DNA of 64,000 bases from Zerene cesonia (GCF_012273895.1 NC_052122.1:1302001-1366000), one strand, 5' to 3'; shown: positions 1-12,845, counted from the first letter of the stretch. Notes: generated by a model not told the origin, from the sequence alone. Program-made: numbers and translations.

Positions 1-2458
1 AAACATTTGACTGCTAGTATTGTCGTGAACAGAAAAGTTATTTAGGGCTGAGATTTAAAAATGGGTTGCATGTATTCAACCTTAATACTATCAATTTATT
101 TTATAAACTTAGGAATATTATGTATGTTCAAATTAAATATAAGTTAGATTATTGTTAAAAGCGTCACTAGACAATACGATTTTAATGTATATAACCGAAA
201 TATGCTTTTTTATACTATTTTGTTGTATCACACGTATATAATCATATTAAATTTGAAATTATCGACATCTTTCCCACATCACTAGTGATAATGCACCTTG
301 ACAGCACTAAGGGAAATGGTTTTTTTTAAATAACATCAGACTTAACAATATATCATCCCTTTCTTTATCCACTGCTACATATTCGCGCACACGGCTTTGT
401 CCGACTCTTGATAGATTTTAGGGCAAAGGGGTCTTGAATACAGCCGGTGCACGATTTCTATAGAAATAGCATTGCAACTTCCATAAGAGAGATCGACGTG
501 AACTGCACCATGGGAACTATTGATAAATAATAATATGTGATGCGTTGAAGAGGAGAGTAATTATAACGGGGTTGTATTAAAATTCCATTGTCTCTGTGTA
601 AAAGGAAGCAAATAAATCAGTCACTGTTTAAATTGCCTCTAACATAATATAATTTTCGGCATGGGCGTGTTCTGAGCGATTTCATTCCTTTTAACCAGCG
701 GGGGGGTCCGGCTTTTGTGATGGTAATGAGAAGCCGGCCGGCCGAAGATTAGGATGCGGTAGTGTAATCAATACACGCTCTCAGTGACCCTCTTTTGTCG
801 CGTTTGACCAACTGACAGGTTGTATTGTCGTGGTTACCTTGTTTGACTAGCTGGTTAGGTGCAAGTGAACCTTTCGACAGGTTTGCGATTTTCGGTACAA
901 AAGGCGATGGTGAACCAGATTACATACGATTGCGAGTCATGGAAGTTTTGCGTTTTTTTATCTTCAATTATGTATGAGATTTTAGAGTAAGTTTCATTTG
1001 ATTAATCCAGCTCCTTCTAATAAAAATTTACCTTACATTTTTTTATCGGCCGGGGTCTATAAAAATGAGAGGGTGTTTTAATTATCAGTTAAAGTTAACT
1101 AAGAAAAACATTAGAATAAAAACAAAAACAACGCTTTATTACAGAACTCTCTGAAATAAGTTTAACATCCTATCTAATTCGACAATTGTTCCACGAGTAA
1201 GCTTCCTTTGTTTCATTATTATATTCATCGAAATAGAAAGAGTTGTAAGAAAATTCTAAGAAGAGATTTTTACAGCTGACGGAGGCTTTGTTTTAAATAG
1301 GATCGATCTTACTTCGTATTCTTAAGTACTTTTAAAGCCATCTCAGGGAATAATAAAGGTATAATATAAATGTTATGTCATATTATAGGTACTTATTATG
1401 GATAATTATTGTTAATTACTAGCTGGACAAAAGGAAAGTATTGTATTAAATTTAAGTTTTCATTCAACCCTATTTTTAGAAAAAAAACGAATGCGCTGTT
1501 ACTACGGATATATCTTAAAATAAATCCGTATAATAAACACAGAAAACAAACACGTGTTATCGCTGCGATAATAACTGATGCGCAATAAAACATCACGTTC
1601 CAAGCTACAATATTCCACAAAACTCACAATATTCGATGTGCAACATGCATTTGGCGCCTAGTGACTAGTGAGATACGTAGTGTTTTTTCAAATATTATTA
1701 AAAGTTAAATTCCTTTACACCCACACAATAAAATACCTTATTCTCTAGAGAAAACGTCTTAGATTTGTGCATTGTGGTGTTAACACAGGATAAATCTAAG
1801 TTAATCGTTTACAGGTGAATTGATATACAATTTTCAATCTTTTGGACTGATGCTATGGATCAAATTGCAATGGCAACTGACGATGTCCTGATTCCAGGAT
1901 AATAATAATGCATTTTTTGTTATCCAAGATGTCCGTGTGCGGTGCAACAAGATGTTTGTCTGTGTGCTCATCTAGTCGTAGCAGCTGTGCCTATTATTCC
2001 AGCATTGTGTGCGTGGCTTATACTATGACTTAACACATTTTGGTACTTAAGGATTAAGAGAATTAATAAATCATATTAAATTTTAAAAACAATAGCTCTC
2101 GTTCTTATGTATTCTTATAAATATTCTTATATTCACAGCCGTTTTAGGTAATTCAGTAGCTGCCCTGTATTTTGGTAAAATATCAATTAAAATTACTGTT
2201 CCCATGTTTAGATACAATATAACAACATTGCGTGAACACAAATATAAATTAATAGTATACGAAACAAATTGTTTAAAACAATTCGTTGCGCTCAAACATT
2301 CAATTTAAGTTCGATAGGATTCACCAAAAATAGCACTACTATCCTAAAATATAATTTACAGGTTTGCGTGTTCCGTTGACATTTGACTACCATCAAAATA
2401 TAGCTGATGGCGGCTCACAAGACGTAGCGAAATGTGTTTTTATTTTCTTACAGTAATT
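1..2458. other. Intergenic or 5' non-coding DNA, no gene seen
   Basis: AT-rich sequence without a convincing open frame; the frames at 1396-1620 and 2083-2295 (both -) are short, AT-biased and lack splice context. A small GC patch with a GCCGGCCGGC palindrome lies near 733-742. The end of this stretch has an excellent splice acceptor (pyrimidine-rich tract ending in CAG at 2451-2453) five bases before the ATG at 2459. If that acceptor is used, the gene at 2459-4952 has a 5' UTR exon somewhere upstream; I could not place that exon or a promoter. Confidence 0.5.
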
Positions 2459-4952
2459 ATGCAAAACAAACCACCAAAACTGCCAAGTCACGATTAAGCC
2501 ATTTCGTTAAAGTTTTTGTCAAAGCTGAAAAGAAATCGATAAAAATAATGGTGCCATGGGTCGTATAGAATCTATAAGGATGGCACCAATAGATAAGGAA
2601 TATGTTTGTATAATATATAATTTCATATTTGTTATATAATAAACGATTTAAATCGATTGCCTAAAACTTAAATTAACATAGCTATTTCATATTTACAATT
2701 AAACTATCAAGACTTTTTGAGCCCAACAAAATTTCACAGGGAAACATTTTTTGCATCGTTGCCGAAGCTATTCCCAAGAACATGTGGACCGCTACATTGC
2801 TAGATCAAATACACCATCCTGCCGGCATTGTAGTTCCTATATCGATGCTCTTAAAAAAACATTTTATTCATCTCCCTCTTATTCCAAATTGGCATTGCTA
2901 ATGCTAGAGCGAGAAGACGAAACGGGTCGTCTTCAAAACATAGACGCTTTGAAAACGGAAAAAAATATGTTAGACAATGCATTTTGAAATGACAAAATGC
3001 TTCGAAAAGCTTTACATGGGATAATTACTAATAATGTAAAACTGCCTTAAAAGTTATATTAGCTTAACGTTTAAAGCATCTTACTTAATACCGGTGATTC
3101 AGTTTTCAAATAGAAATTATATAAAAACATAACTTTATTAGGCGTAGGTTCCATGAAAGTTTGTTAGAGGAAATGTGTTAGGCATTTTATGTCCTTGTAG
3201 CTAAAGTCGTAAAAGCCAAGTATAAATTTACAGCTCTGAGCATTTAGATATAGACGAATACAAATTAGATCACGACAATTTTGAATTAAGTTAATTTCTA
3301 CTGTTGACCTTGATTTATTTATTGATTATTTTGAATAAATATCTATATTATACAGACGTCTTGTTATTTCTTACAGTTTTTAGTGCGGTGAAAACTAATA
3401 GAATTTACAAAAAAAAAAATGAATTTGCTCTTTTAATAGTTATGTTTTATCCTTGATCAAAGTGTTGTAATTTTATGGTATTATTTATTAGCTTCACATA
3501 CCTGGACTGGTAGCGCATAAATGGCAACACTATGAAAATTGCTTTAAATAAAAATTCCGATAATAACTCACATCTCTTTAGCGCTTATTACAGGCATAGT
3601 GGAGCCAACCGTTAGTTAAATCATGAGTGTATTATGATATAAGTATGTTTTGAGGTTGTATTTTTATTAAACTCACTGCTGTTTTTTCCACCTGCATTTT
3701 TTCGTAAAGTATTAACAGTAAACCGTTATTATATAGTTCTTATCATCATACTCACTGTCATTCTGTTTATAGTTTAGATAAGATGAAGTGCGCAAAGCTT
3801 CAGCTACAGGAACGAACAAAGTCTGGGGTTAAACCAAACATGTCAGTTGAGAAGCCCCGTAGAATTTGTCAAAAACGAATGATTGACCCGCATCACGAAG
3901 AGGATCAAAGATGGAAGGGCAAAGCCCTAGAAAGGTTTATATTTTAACTATTAATTTAGATTTCTGTTTAACAAATCATTCTCAGCAATATCTGTAGAAC
4001 TTAATTATATATAATGGATTTCTGAGAATCTAAAATTATCGATGTTTTTGTAGCATTAGCGCCATTTCCTGTTCACAGGTTTTATTGTAATGAAAACGTA
4101 CACTACGACCTCAATCAGATTTATGACAACGGTCGAGTTCTACAAGACACCCAGGACTTATTTTTGACCGTACAAAACTTACAGTTTCAAGGCGAAGTTC
4201 AGCAAAGGAAGAGACCACGGACTAGCTTTAAATACAAAACTTTATCGGGCAACCGAAAACATAGAATGTTTGTGAAAGAGCTTCTCGAAGAGAACGCGAA
4301 CGACTGCGGACGATTTTCGGAACTAACGTGCTATTATTTAGAAGATTACGCCAAATACTTACTAAGCAACGACCGGTCTCGACCTTCTACTGGTAAATCG
4401 AATACGTTCATCTATAATTTTGACACTAAAATTAAACATTGCAAGGCAGTACAAACTGAGTTAAAAAATGTTTCGAGAAAATCGTTTAAATGTGATACAA
4501 AATTTAAGAAAGCATCGAAGCGTAACAAGGACGAAGGTAAAGAAATTGTAGAAACAGCCAAAACTGCAATGAAAGATGCAAAAATTACGTATGAAAAGAG
4601 TGGTAAAAGGAAAAGTTTAACAATATCAAGGACAGAAAGCCCAGCTACCGTTCAAGTCATAAGGGTAGACGTTGTATGCAATTACAGCTGTAGTTCTTCT
4701 ATGTCAGACTACGAAGAAAAACAAACGAAAGAAGAAAATAAACAAGAAATTTTGAAGGCTAAACAGTCACATTTCGCGAATAAATATCTTTTGACGAATA
4801 CATTGAAGACTCTTGATGAGAACGCGGGTGGCGCCCGAGTTACATTACTTTGTAAGACTTTCAAGTTAGCGGACCGCTCGGGAATATTAACGGAAAGAAA
4901 AGCGAAGTCTTTAAAAAATATTTCAAGAAATGGTCCTGCACAACGTTTCTAA
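2459..4952 (+). CDS. Multi-exon gene, basic protein of ~430 aa, function unknown
   Basis: Proposed exons are 2459-2486, 2740-2968, 3773-3934 and 4079-4952. All junctions keep frame, giving 430 residues and a TAA stop at 4950-4952. I do not recognise the family. Residues 1-45 contain His12, His15, Cys17, His24, Cys37, His39 and Cys40, a loose Cys/His cluster that might bind metal (inference). Residues 183-187 read RKRPR, a possible nuclear-localisation patch. Residues about 202-235 look helical (MFVKELLEENAND then CYYLEDYAKYLL). The C-terminal half is Lys/Arg/Ser-rich with charged helix-like stretches and ends in a basic tail. No signal peptide or membrane segment is visible. Acceptors at 2739, 3772 and 4078 are good. 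Donors at 2487 (A|GTCACG) and 2969 (AT|GTTAGA) are weak, so exons 1-2 are less secure; alternatives are a shorter protein from the ATG at 3783 or a separate upstream gene ending at the TGA at 2985-2987. Confidence 0.55.
2740..2968 (+). CDS. Probable exon 2 of the ~430 aa gene
   Basis: An open frame begins right after a TTTCACAG acceptor (CAG at 2737-2739) and runs to a TGA at 2985-2987. It encodes residues 10-86 in the four-exon model, including CRHC and the charged stretch MLEREDETGRLQNIDALKTEKN. A GT at 2969-2970 gives the phase needed to join exon 3, but its surrounding consensus is poor. If that donor is not used, this is the last coding exon of another transcript ending ...MLDNAF at 2987. 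Confidence 0.45.
3773..3934 (+). CDS. Probable exon 3 of the ~430 aa gene (contains an alternative ATG at 3783)
   Basis: The exon is preceded by a strong pyrimidine-rich acceptor (CTGTTTATAG, ending 3772). It encodes LDKMKCAKLQLQERTKSG and onward to EDQRWKGKALER, and ends at AAAG|GTTTAT (3934/3935). The donor follows two bases of an Arg codon, which is completed by the first base of exon 4. The ATG at 3783 is in frame and would start a 320-residue protein if the upstream exons are not used. Confidence 0.6.
4079..4952 (+). CDS. Exon 4 (terminal coding exon) of the ~430 aa gene
   Basis: This is the longest open frame in the window (291 codons from 4080) and much too long for chance in such AT-rich DNA. 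It starts after the acceptor TTCACAG (4072-4078) and continues the frame of exon 3 across a 144-bp intron (3935-4078): ...ALERFYCNENVHYDLNQ. It contains RKRPR, a probable helical segment, several Lys/Glu-rich tracts and a basic C terminus ending in AQRF. Codon use is richer in GC than the flanks. No known domain was recognised. Confidence 0.8.
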
Positions 4953-5184
4953 TAAATATCCTTGTATACAAACAGTCACATTTTGAACAGAATTCTTGCA
5001 TTTTTTAAGAGAATTCAATCTATTTTTTTCTTCAAAATAGTGCCGATGAGACGTCTATTTAAATTACCTGCGAGCGAATCTTGGCGCCCTCCTGGCGCCA
5101 CCCTTACTTTCTACATGCGGCTCTCAACGTTCATCTGTTAATTCTAAACAAATATTTGAAGTATTGTCATTTGTTCTCAATAAA
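4951..5184 (+). terminator. Poly(A) signals of the ~430 aa gene
   Basis: AATAAA at 4951-4956 overlaps the TAA stop, and a second AATAAA at 5179-5184 is followed by an A-run. The second is the better placed signal for a normal 3' UTR of roughly 250 bases. The 3' UTR contains two GGCGCC motifs near 5082-5100. Confidence 0.45.
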
Positions 5185-5199
5185 AAAAACATTGCACAT

Positions 5200-5884
5200 T
5201 GTCATGAAATGTTAAAATATATATCTACTATTTGCAGTTTTGATACATTTTTTTATGAGAAACGTTTATATATAATAATAATTTATGATAAACTGGAATA
5301 CCATTTAAAGCATTTGTACATGTTTATGAAATTTCACTTAAACGTATAAAACAAAACACATATATGCCATGCAATTATTAATAACTACTAAGTATAAATA
5401 ATTAAGCTTACGTTGCGTAAAGTTTGAGAATCGTGTACATTGTTGGAAAAAAATTAGACGTAAACTTTTCACGTACCCTGTGATTTAGTGCGACGATGCG
5501 CAATCTAGTTTGTTTAAGTATCGTTTAATCTTGAGTTTTGTATTTGAAAATAAGAGTAATAAAATGGTCAGTGATAAATAGTTTCATTAAAATGGGCTAT
5601 TATTATTAATATTTTTAGCTGCTCGATATTAAATATGACTCACAAAGGCAATGTAAATCATAAGTAGTTCAGACATAAATTTCATTTACGCGTTGGACTA
5701 TACTAAAATATAATTAATATCATATAGGACCAGGCAAAACTCTTTTGCTTCGACTCAAAATAAAACATCCATCAATGTTACAGACATAGTCGCAGGATTG
5801 GCTACAAGTAGCAATGATTAACGATCAAAATGGAAACGTTTCTGAATATTAATTTGTAGTTGAGGTCACTAGAGCCTTGGCAAA
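5200..5884. other. Intergenic, nothing recognised
   Basis: AT-rich DNA with short random open frames only. Confidence 0.5.
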
Positions 5885-6095
5885 TGTGACACGGCCGCAG
5901 CGAAAGGATTGGTACGCCATGGGCGCCCCCGATAGGGTGTGTGTGCTGAATTTATAGGTGTGAGAGATGGAACTTCAGGGTAGCTAAAGGGTGAGGTGGA
6001 CTTTGGCCCCCCTCACTTAGGGGGCTCCCCCGGTTCGCCCTAGTCCGGCACCCCCGCCCGGGGCTCCCGTTCTGTCCAAGCGATAAGAGGGAAGA
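5885..6095. other. GC-rich block, unclassified
   Basis: An abrupt GC-rich island inside AT-rich DNA, with C-runs and G-runs that can pair (GCCCCCC ... GGGGGC around 6005-6026) and several CpG. The open frame on the minus strand (5952-6164) is a by-product of base composition and is low-complexity. It could be a regulatory element, a non-coding exon or a decayed repeat; nothing decides between these. Confidence 0.3.
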
Positions 6096-9000
6096 GGGGA
6101 GAACGTCAAATGGACGTTTTACGCATAATTTAGAGCAGTAAATGGATTCGAACAGTCTCCACACAGTACACCAGGCCTAAGCGTTAACGTGATTTCGTAG
6201 AAATTAAGGATTATGTCCCTCGCCCGAATATTGAAACTATTGTTTTTAAATGGTAATATCCTGCGGATCCTGTAATGAAATCTGGTGTATTTAGATTGGG
6301 TAGCTTATCTTGAGAATTTGCTACGTGGCAATTTCATATTTCTTAGTAGCTCTATATTAACAGTAAACTATTATAATTATATAGATAAGAAATAGGTAGG
6401 CAGTCGATGCTTCATTTAATGATTATTTTTTAAAAATACCAATTGAATTATTAAGTTATTTTCAACAATTTCATTATTACAAATTGTAGTTTATAACTTT
6501 ATTGTTGTAATACATAGTAATAAATGCTGTGAAAAGAAATCATTTTTCCAAATTTTGGCGAACGTTTATTGTACAGATAGACAGCAATCGATTGAGCTAA
6601 CTCAAAAAAGGTTACAATGATAAGAAATGCATGATCACCCCTAAATAGGAAATAGATAGACGCGTGGCTTTGAGTTAGTAACCAACTGAATTTTTAACTG
6701 GCACAACCCTTTTCAATTACCCATTGAAAGTGGGGTTGCTGTCCAAGCTTTGCTGACAATCCTTTTTGCGATGTTCAATTATTAACGTAAATTTCTTAAT
6801 TTAGACGTGTGTGCAAATTCGTAACATCGCGGCTAAGTGCTCAAAATGTTTGCAGAATTTTTAATTGACATTTACGAGACATTTTAGAAAATAAATTTTT
6901 GAAATATTTTCTTAATAGGACCGAATTCTATGTCATAACGATGTAATAAAATTTTAATGAGATTGTCATGCCTAACTTTGTTATATCACTGCCATACTAA
7001 GGCAACAAAAAGGTACAAAGTAATGCTTCGTTATATAAAATTTTGTAAAAATAGTATTACTAGAACTTCAATCTATGTTATAATGAGATAAAATTTGTAA
7101 GTTTTGACGTAGAACGCACACTTCGAAAAAAACCTATAAAAATCTTCACTTTAACTACCCTGGCTCCTCTAGTTTTCAAATTTGTTAAACATTTGTTTGC
7201 AAAAACGGTAACGGTGCAAGTATAAATACGGCTTATGGTCGTATAACTAAGTATTCTTACACTACATGTAAACTATATATATGTATAACTGATAAATCAT
7301 GAAATGAAATCGAGGGTAGGAATGTTATATCAAGGACTAACTGATCCAAATCTGTTAGGTGTATATATATAGTCCTTTAAAGTATTAATTAAAAAAAACA
7401 AGGAAGCATTTTTCTGCGAGTTTAGGATTGAATTAAAAATATGTATGAAGCCTTCTATAAAATATTTCCATATTTTCATTTGGTGAACATAAAATAGGTT
7501 GGTGATATTTAATTCTCAAAAACAGATCATCATATTATTAGCAAACTTCGCTTTTAGGGATGAATACCTATATAATTGTTATTACTTGAATTTAAATGGG
7601 ATTAGTTAAACTTAAACTTTTACTTCTCTTTATTGATGGCTTCACTCCATAGAGATTAAACTTTTAATATTAAAAATGTTCGCCAAGTGTTCACAAAAGA
7701 CAGGCTGTACAGATATGTATAGTGCACAAGGATTCATAAAAACATAATTTTTCAATGAAACTAACTAGTTTTCCTGTAGGACAGAAGACCGATACCATCG
7801 AGGTCTGATGGATAGGATTGTATGAAAAAATATTGCATTCACTATTTGCTCCATAACATCGTAGCCATGGTTGCTATTAAAGTGTACCTTGTAAAGTGAA
7901 TAAAGTGGTTTTTATTTATTTACTTCCACTGCATATTACGCTTAACATTTAAAATTCATTATCTCCCACAATTGTAAAAGTATTATTGTATTTCTTTAGT
8001 TTATTAATTCTTCTATCCTCAAGTAGTGTTAGCAGAATATCAGCGTCAGGATTTCATTGACTCTGACATTTATGCTACGCCAAGACCTGTTCTAAGAACG
8101 CAGTGCACATTCTGACAATCTTCATATTATGTTTTATATTAATGAAAGCAAATGCTTATTTCTAAAATACTCAACTATCCACCTCTCTTGACACTTAATA
8201 GGCTACGTCTCGTGCAAAACAGCTAATTTATTATTAATACTTTATAAATACCTGTCGTCGCAGGTGCAATGAACTTTTGTTATGTCAAACAAAACCCACA
8301 TAAGGTCGTGACTCATGACAAAGTGTGAATTGCACTCGAGAAATAATTTATTGTTTGATGATTATTTCGCTACAAGACTGTGTAAATGTATTCAAAAATA
8401 TCTTATTTTACTTGATTAAACTGAAGAAATGAAAGATTAGTAGTTGCTTTCATATGTTTTAGTTATACCTATAAGGACTTTATTTAAATTAACACAAATC
8501 ACGTGTATTACACCGTCCGAAATTACAATTTGTTTAGGGTATATACTTGTTTACGTGGTTATTAATATAATTTGAATTGAATATAGTACTTGCTTCAGTC
8601 CACAGCTTACGTATCCTGACGACGAACTACGTGAGTGCCATTGTATTAAAATAAAGGTAATTATAATTTCATTAAGATTCAATACAAACGTTCTAGCATG
8701 ATTATGCAAAAACCAGCCATCAGTCGATTAAAATATATTATGCATTTAAGACATAAGAACAAATTTGAAACTATATATTAAAATGTGTCAACGTTCAATT
8801 GTTAAGGTAATGAAACCTTCTGAATTTGATAATAATGCCAAGTCCTTAAGCAAAAAAGCATTTGATCTTATGTACATAAAGTTTAAATTGATGATTTATG
8901 ATGTATGTATATTTAAACAACCGTCCTATTTCACAATCTTAGTTAACCATATCAAATAAGGGAATGATCAAGCTAAAATACATGTTAAACAAAGAATTTT

Positions 9001-11028
9001 GTCGAAATATATAGCGGACTTGTGAAGTCAAAAGCAAAGTAGGTTCATATTAATAGTAGAATTTAAGCCGGGCAGAGAACCCACCCCAATAGCCAAGTCC
9101 GAATAGCATTGCGTCTGTGTGTGTGCCCTTCTCTTGTGTGCACAAATTTCATAATAGGCAGCGTACTCGGCACAAATTTTACATTTCACATCTCAATTGT
9201 ATAGGATGATTATAATTTGTTATGTTACATTGAATTTTGAATATGTAATTCAAGGAAATTTTAGATATTAAATTATTGAAGGAAAGGACTTACTATAACC
9301 TGGGGTACATATTATTGGAAGTTTTTAATTTACGTGTACTGTCAATAAATTCAGATGGATACGTTATTTCTATTTCAATTTTTATATTTGTATATGGGCT
9401 TTACTAAATCGATCATATGAATTAGATTTTAGAATCCACCGTACATATTTTTTATTTGTTATTTGCATTCATTTCGTTAAAAACTTTTCTATCTTCCCTT
9501 CTGAAAATTTATATTATGATCCCATATATGTGATTAAACTCAAAATATAAAACACTCGTTATATGATAAGGTGTTATTATAAATGTATTTATTTAAAGTT
9601 TAGTTTTTACAATGAAGTATATATATTATAGTATGCTATATGAAGGAAAATTTAACTTTAAACTTCTCATTTATGATCAGTTATTTATATCGTTTGATAT
9701 ATACTATGAATTATTATAGCGAATATAAATGATCATATAAAACAACGCTAGGAACATTGAACCTCCTATATATACGGACATGCGTGTTACACGCATATCT
9801 AAGCAGTAGGTATTGTTAATTTATCTATAGCCGAACTAACCAGCCCACCGCCCGCCACCACCAGTACCTTTAAACATATCCAAATGAGTGTGCAGAATAC
9901 TGTTCCTAATACATTGCTACGCTCTCCCTGGCCCTCTAAATTACTCGAGCTTTAATTAAAAGCCCAGCAATGCTGTACATGACAAGTATTCCAACAACGA
10001 TCGCTATGACCTCTGATAGTGCTAGCAAAATTTTGCTTAGTCCGAACGTTTTACACTGAAATTTGCTTGGGTATTTTCGTATTATGTGTTTAAAGTGGTC
10101 CACATAATGGAATATCTGTAGGTCAACAATTTTATTACTTTTGTTTCGTTAATTCTACTATGAGAACGTACTCTTATTTTAATGATATTTTAATAATGTT
10201 ATTTTGTGCAGCTCACCTACAGCGACTACAAGTATGGTAGTTTCGAGTTTTACGATAAAGAAATTTCACACTAAAATACATCAAATCTATATGAACAATC
10301 TTTGAGCAAATGTGTAGAAAGACATTTGAATTTGATTAACTGCCCTATGGATTTGCGATTACTCATACTTGCCATAGTTAAAATCACTTTTGACTTCAGA
10401 AATAAGTCAAGTGTTTTTAACTGAAGGCATTAGTCAAAACTACTTTTGACTGATAAGGAACTTTAACTGAAACAGATATAAAAATTCATATTAAACGACC
10501 ACGAATTGTTATACCACAATCTGTATTGTCTGAAAATCTGGTACCTATTGCAAACAAAACAAATATTTCTAATGCATTTAGCCATCTCTTGGGATGGAAA
10601 TCATGGTATCCCCTACGTCTCTAGAGAGATTGCATATGGCCTGTAAGGCTGTCAGAGATTGATTGTCACAATTAGTTTGATTAGAAGGTTGTTATAACGA
10701 AGAAAGTTTATTTGACTTGATTTTAAAATTGATATGGCAAATTCCAGAAATTGTAAATAACACAACTCCTCTCTTTGCTTTTACACCTTATGTATCCTTT
10801 CGTTTGTTTGTATCTTTATAGCAATGAATTATTTTCGATCATCAAGCGAGTTTCACGGTATCCACGTTCAACGCCAATTGAATTTCTTTTATTATACCTA
10901 TATTATATTTATTTATTCTATTACATTTATAGATATTTCGGTTTAATGTGTTTCGGAGTCACCCTACGCCATGTATTGACACAATTAATAACAATCTCAA
11001 TTATTCCATCACTAGGCGGATTTCGAAT
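6096..11028. other. Long AT-rich intergenic stretch
   Basis: No gene, RNA or well-formed repeat was recognised in about 4.9 kb. Short frames such as 8765-8959 are AT-driven. A short C-rich patch lies near 9841-9868. The sequence is suited only to comparison with other species. Confidence 0.45.
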
Positions 11029-11103
11029 GGTCATTGGTGGGCGAATGCCCAGACATCGCAACTATACGGCGAAAGAGTCGGGTTCAAATCCCAATTCATG
11101 ACC
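11029..11103 (+). repeat. Degenerate tRNA-like element (SINE or tRNA pseudogene)
   Basis: The sequence folds loosely as a tRNA. The outer ends pair (GGTCAT with ATGACC), the D-arm-like part is GGGCGAATGCCC, and a good box B GGTTCAAATCC sits at 11081-11091. It is followed by a T-rich tail of ATT repeats. It resembles the tRNA-like element at 24811-24882 (same layout, same CGAA immediately after the acceptor), so both probably belong to one dispersed tRNA-derived family rather than being functional tRNA genes. Confidence 0.4.
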
Positions 11104-11507
11104 GAATTATTATTATTATTTTTTTTATTTTGAAATGTTTATAAGCATATTGATGTTTTAAAACATTAATTAAAATTCAAAAAGGCCGGCTTCTATGGAT
11201 ACAATAAATGAATCGTTTAAGTAGTGTTTCACATTGGTTGAGATATTTTTAATTGTCTTACTAGATGGCTCTGAGTGCCCCTTATTCACATATATCTGCA
11301 AAAGCAGAAGAGTTTGAGATGGTATAATAGATGGCATAAGAGTTCACAGAACAGTTATTCCTATTACGACTACAAAGTCGTAGTAACTACAAAGTAACAA
11401 TGGTCCTGGCACAACATCATTTGAAAACATCATCTTTGAAAATTAAATGCCTAAGTTAAATAGATAATAATTGATTTTACCTAACGAAATAAATTATGTA
11501 AGTTTTG
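11104..11507. other. Intergenic; short T-rich/ATT tail then nothing recognised
   Basis: The first 30 bases are the T-rich tail of the tRNA-like element. The rest is AT-rich, with a small repeated CTACAAAGT near 11370-11396. Confidence 0.4.
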
Positions 11508-11770
11508 GGCCAGCTCGCACCGGGATAGTACCGCACCCTCACAGAAGACCGACGTGAAATAGAAGCATGCTGCTATGACTACTACTACTTTCGTACAGTG
11601 AGTGGGGGAGTGCTTCTTTTCCTCACCTTTCCTAGTCCATTCCTTCTTTCTAGTCGTTATCCTTTCCTTATCTCTTACCCCTTAGAAGCGGCAGCGCATT
11701 CGCAGAGGCACTTCCTCTGCGAATGTTCATGGGCAGTGATGATCGTTTACCATCAGGTAAACAGCTTCAC
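11508..11770 (+). repeat. Lepidopteran dispersed repeat (LINE/SINE-type 3' portion)
   Basis: Starts around the CAGCTCGCACCGGGATAGTA segment and ends near TTACCATCAGGTAAACAGCT. This succession (GGGATAGTACCGC, then CAGAAGACCGACGTGAAATAG, a pyrimidine-rich run, CATTCGCAGAGG, TTCATGGGCAGTGATGATCG, TTACCATCAGG) is one I associate with a common moth and butterfly repeat. The end part is seen again in this window, diverged at 13783-13985 and in opposite orientation at 30280-30345. An internal perfect hairpin CATTCGCAGAGG/CCTCTGCGAATG (11697-11708 / 11714-11725) is probably a normal part of the family. No coding sequence survives. Confidence 0.55.
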
Positions 11771-12599
11771 AATTAATACAATACAGTGTGTATTAAGAAT
11801 ATTTTTAAATCATTGACTTTTTCTTGAACGTTCGTTTAGTGGTTGTTATTATTCAACACTTTTCCTTGGTTATGTGTGAATTTAATTTCTCTTGGGGAAT
11901 TATATCTATATAAGCAACAAAGTGCTGTTAGTAACACCACTTATAAAACAATGAAGACAACGATGAAAGGATTTTATGCTTTGATTTTTGCTTTGCTCAA
12001 TTTGGCCCTGCTTTGATCAGCATAGTACTTGCTAAAATTTAAGAAAGTTAAAAAAATGTCTTCAATAGTTTTACCAATACATCTGGTTTAACAAATCGTA
12101 GCTTACCTTCATTATTAGTTATTGATATCGATAGATTAATTCTAGCTTTACATTGAATTATGTATATTGTTGAAGTTCCTCTTATACAGTCTATATTTGA
12201 GCAGCGTAATACTTTCAGACTGATATTCGATGTAGCCTTATTAAAATTATTTTATCAAATCGTAACAAAAAATCACGCACATTGCAGTCAAGTGAGACAT
12301 TGTCCGTTTTCGATAAGAAGACATTTGTTTAAGAAAAAATGTTTCAACTCAGTGTAACATTGTGCCGAAACCTGGTGCCCTAATAACGATAGCAAGACTC
12401 GTGAGAATAGACAAGCGCCGAGTGAATGAAACGAGAAGTCAACGGCCGGGGAATTTCTTCCCAACAAACAACCTTAATAACTCGAGAAAACCATTCATAG
12501 GGCGCCTTAATGTTTAGGCGTAGACGCTCGCCAATTTAAGTAACCGATTTTATGTTATAACTGGACAGGCTTTGAATACACTAAGTAGAAATTGTATAA
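11771..12599. other. Intergenic, nothing recognised
   Basis: AT-rich DNA. The frame at 12160-12357 has no start, splice or composition support. Confidence 0.4.
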
Positions 12600-12820
12600 A
12601 ATGTGGCTGAGCACATTTCCATCGTCAGGGGAATTTGCACAAGGAGGAACAAGGAAGAAGCGGGGGCACCCCTTTCTCTGGGGGTAGGGGGCAAGGGACG
12701 TCCATCCGCCCTACATACGTACAAGGGTAGGTTGTTTACAGCGGACGAGGCACGCACGCGGCTCTGTTCTTCGTTCTACAGAATCAGGGTTGTGGACCGG
12801 ACACGCAGGGCTGCCACACT
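12600..12820. other. GC-rich block, unclassified
   Basis: A CpG-containing island with C-runs and G-runs (CACCCC... GGGGGTAGGGGG near 12665-12692). A continuous frame (12603-12848, +) has no ATG and is low-complexity. It may be regulatory or a non-coding exon. Confidence 0.3.
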
Positions 12821-12845
12821 CGATGTATTCAAAAACTTAAAACCC

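Noticed and set aside
10775..11101. 108-codon open frame
   Set aside because: AT-rich, dominated by Leu/Tyr/Phe codons, and runs into the tRNA-like element; no splice or start context.
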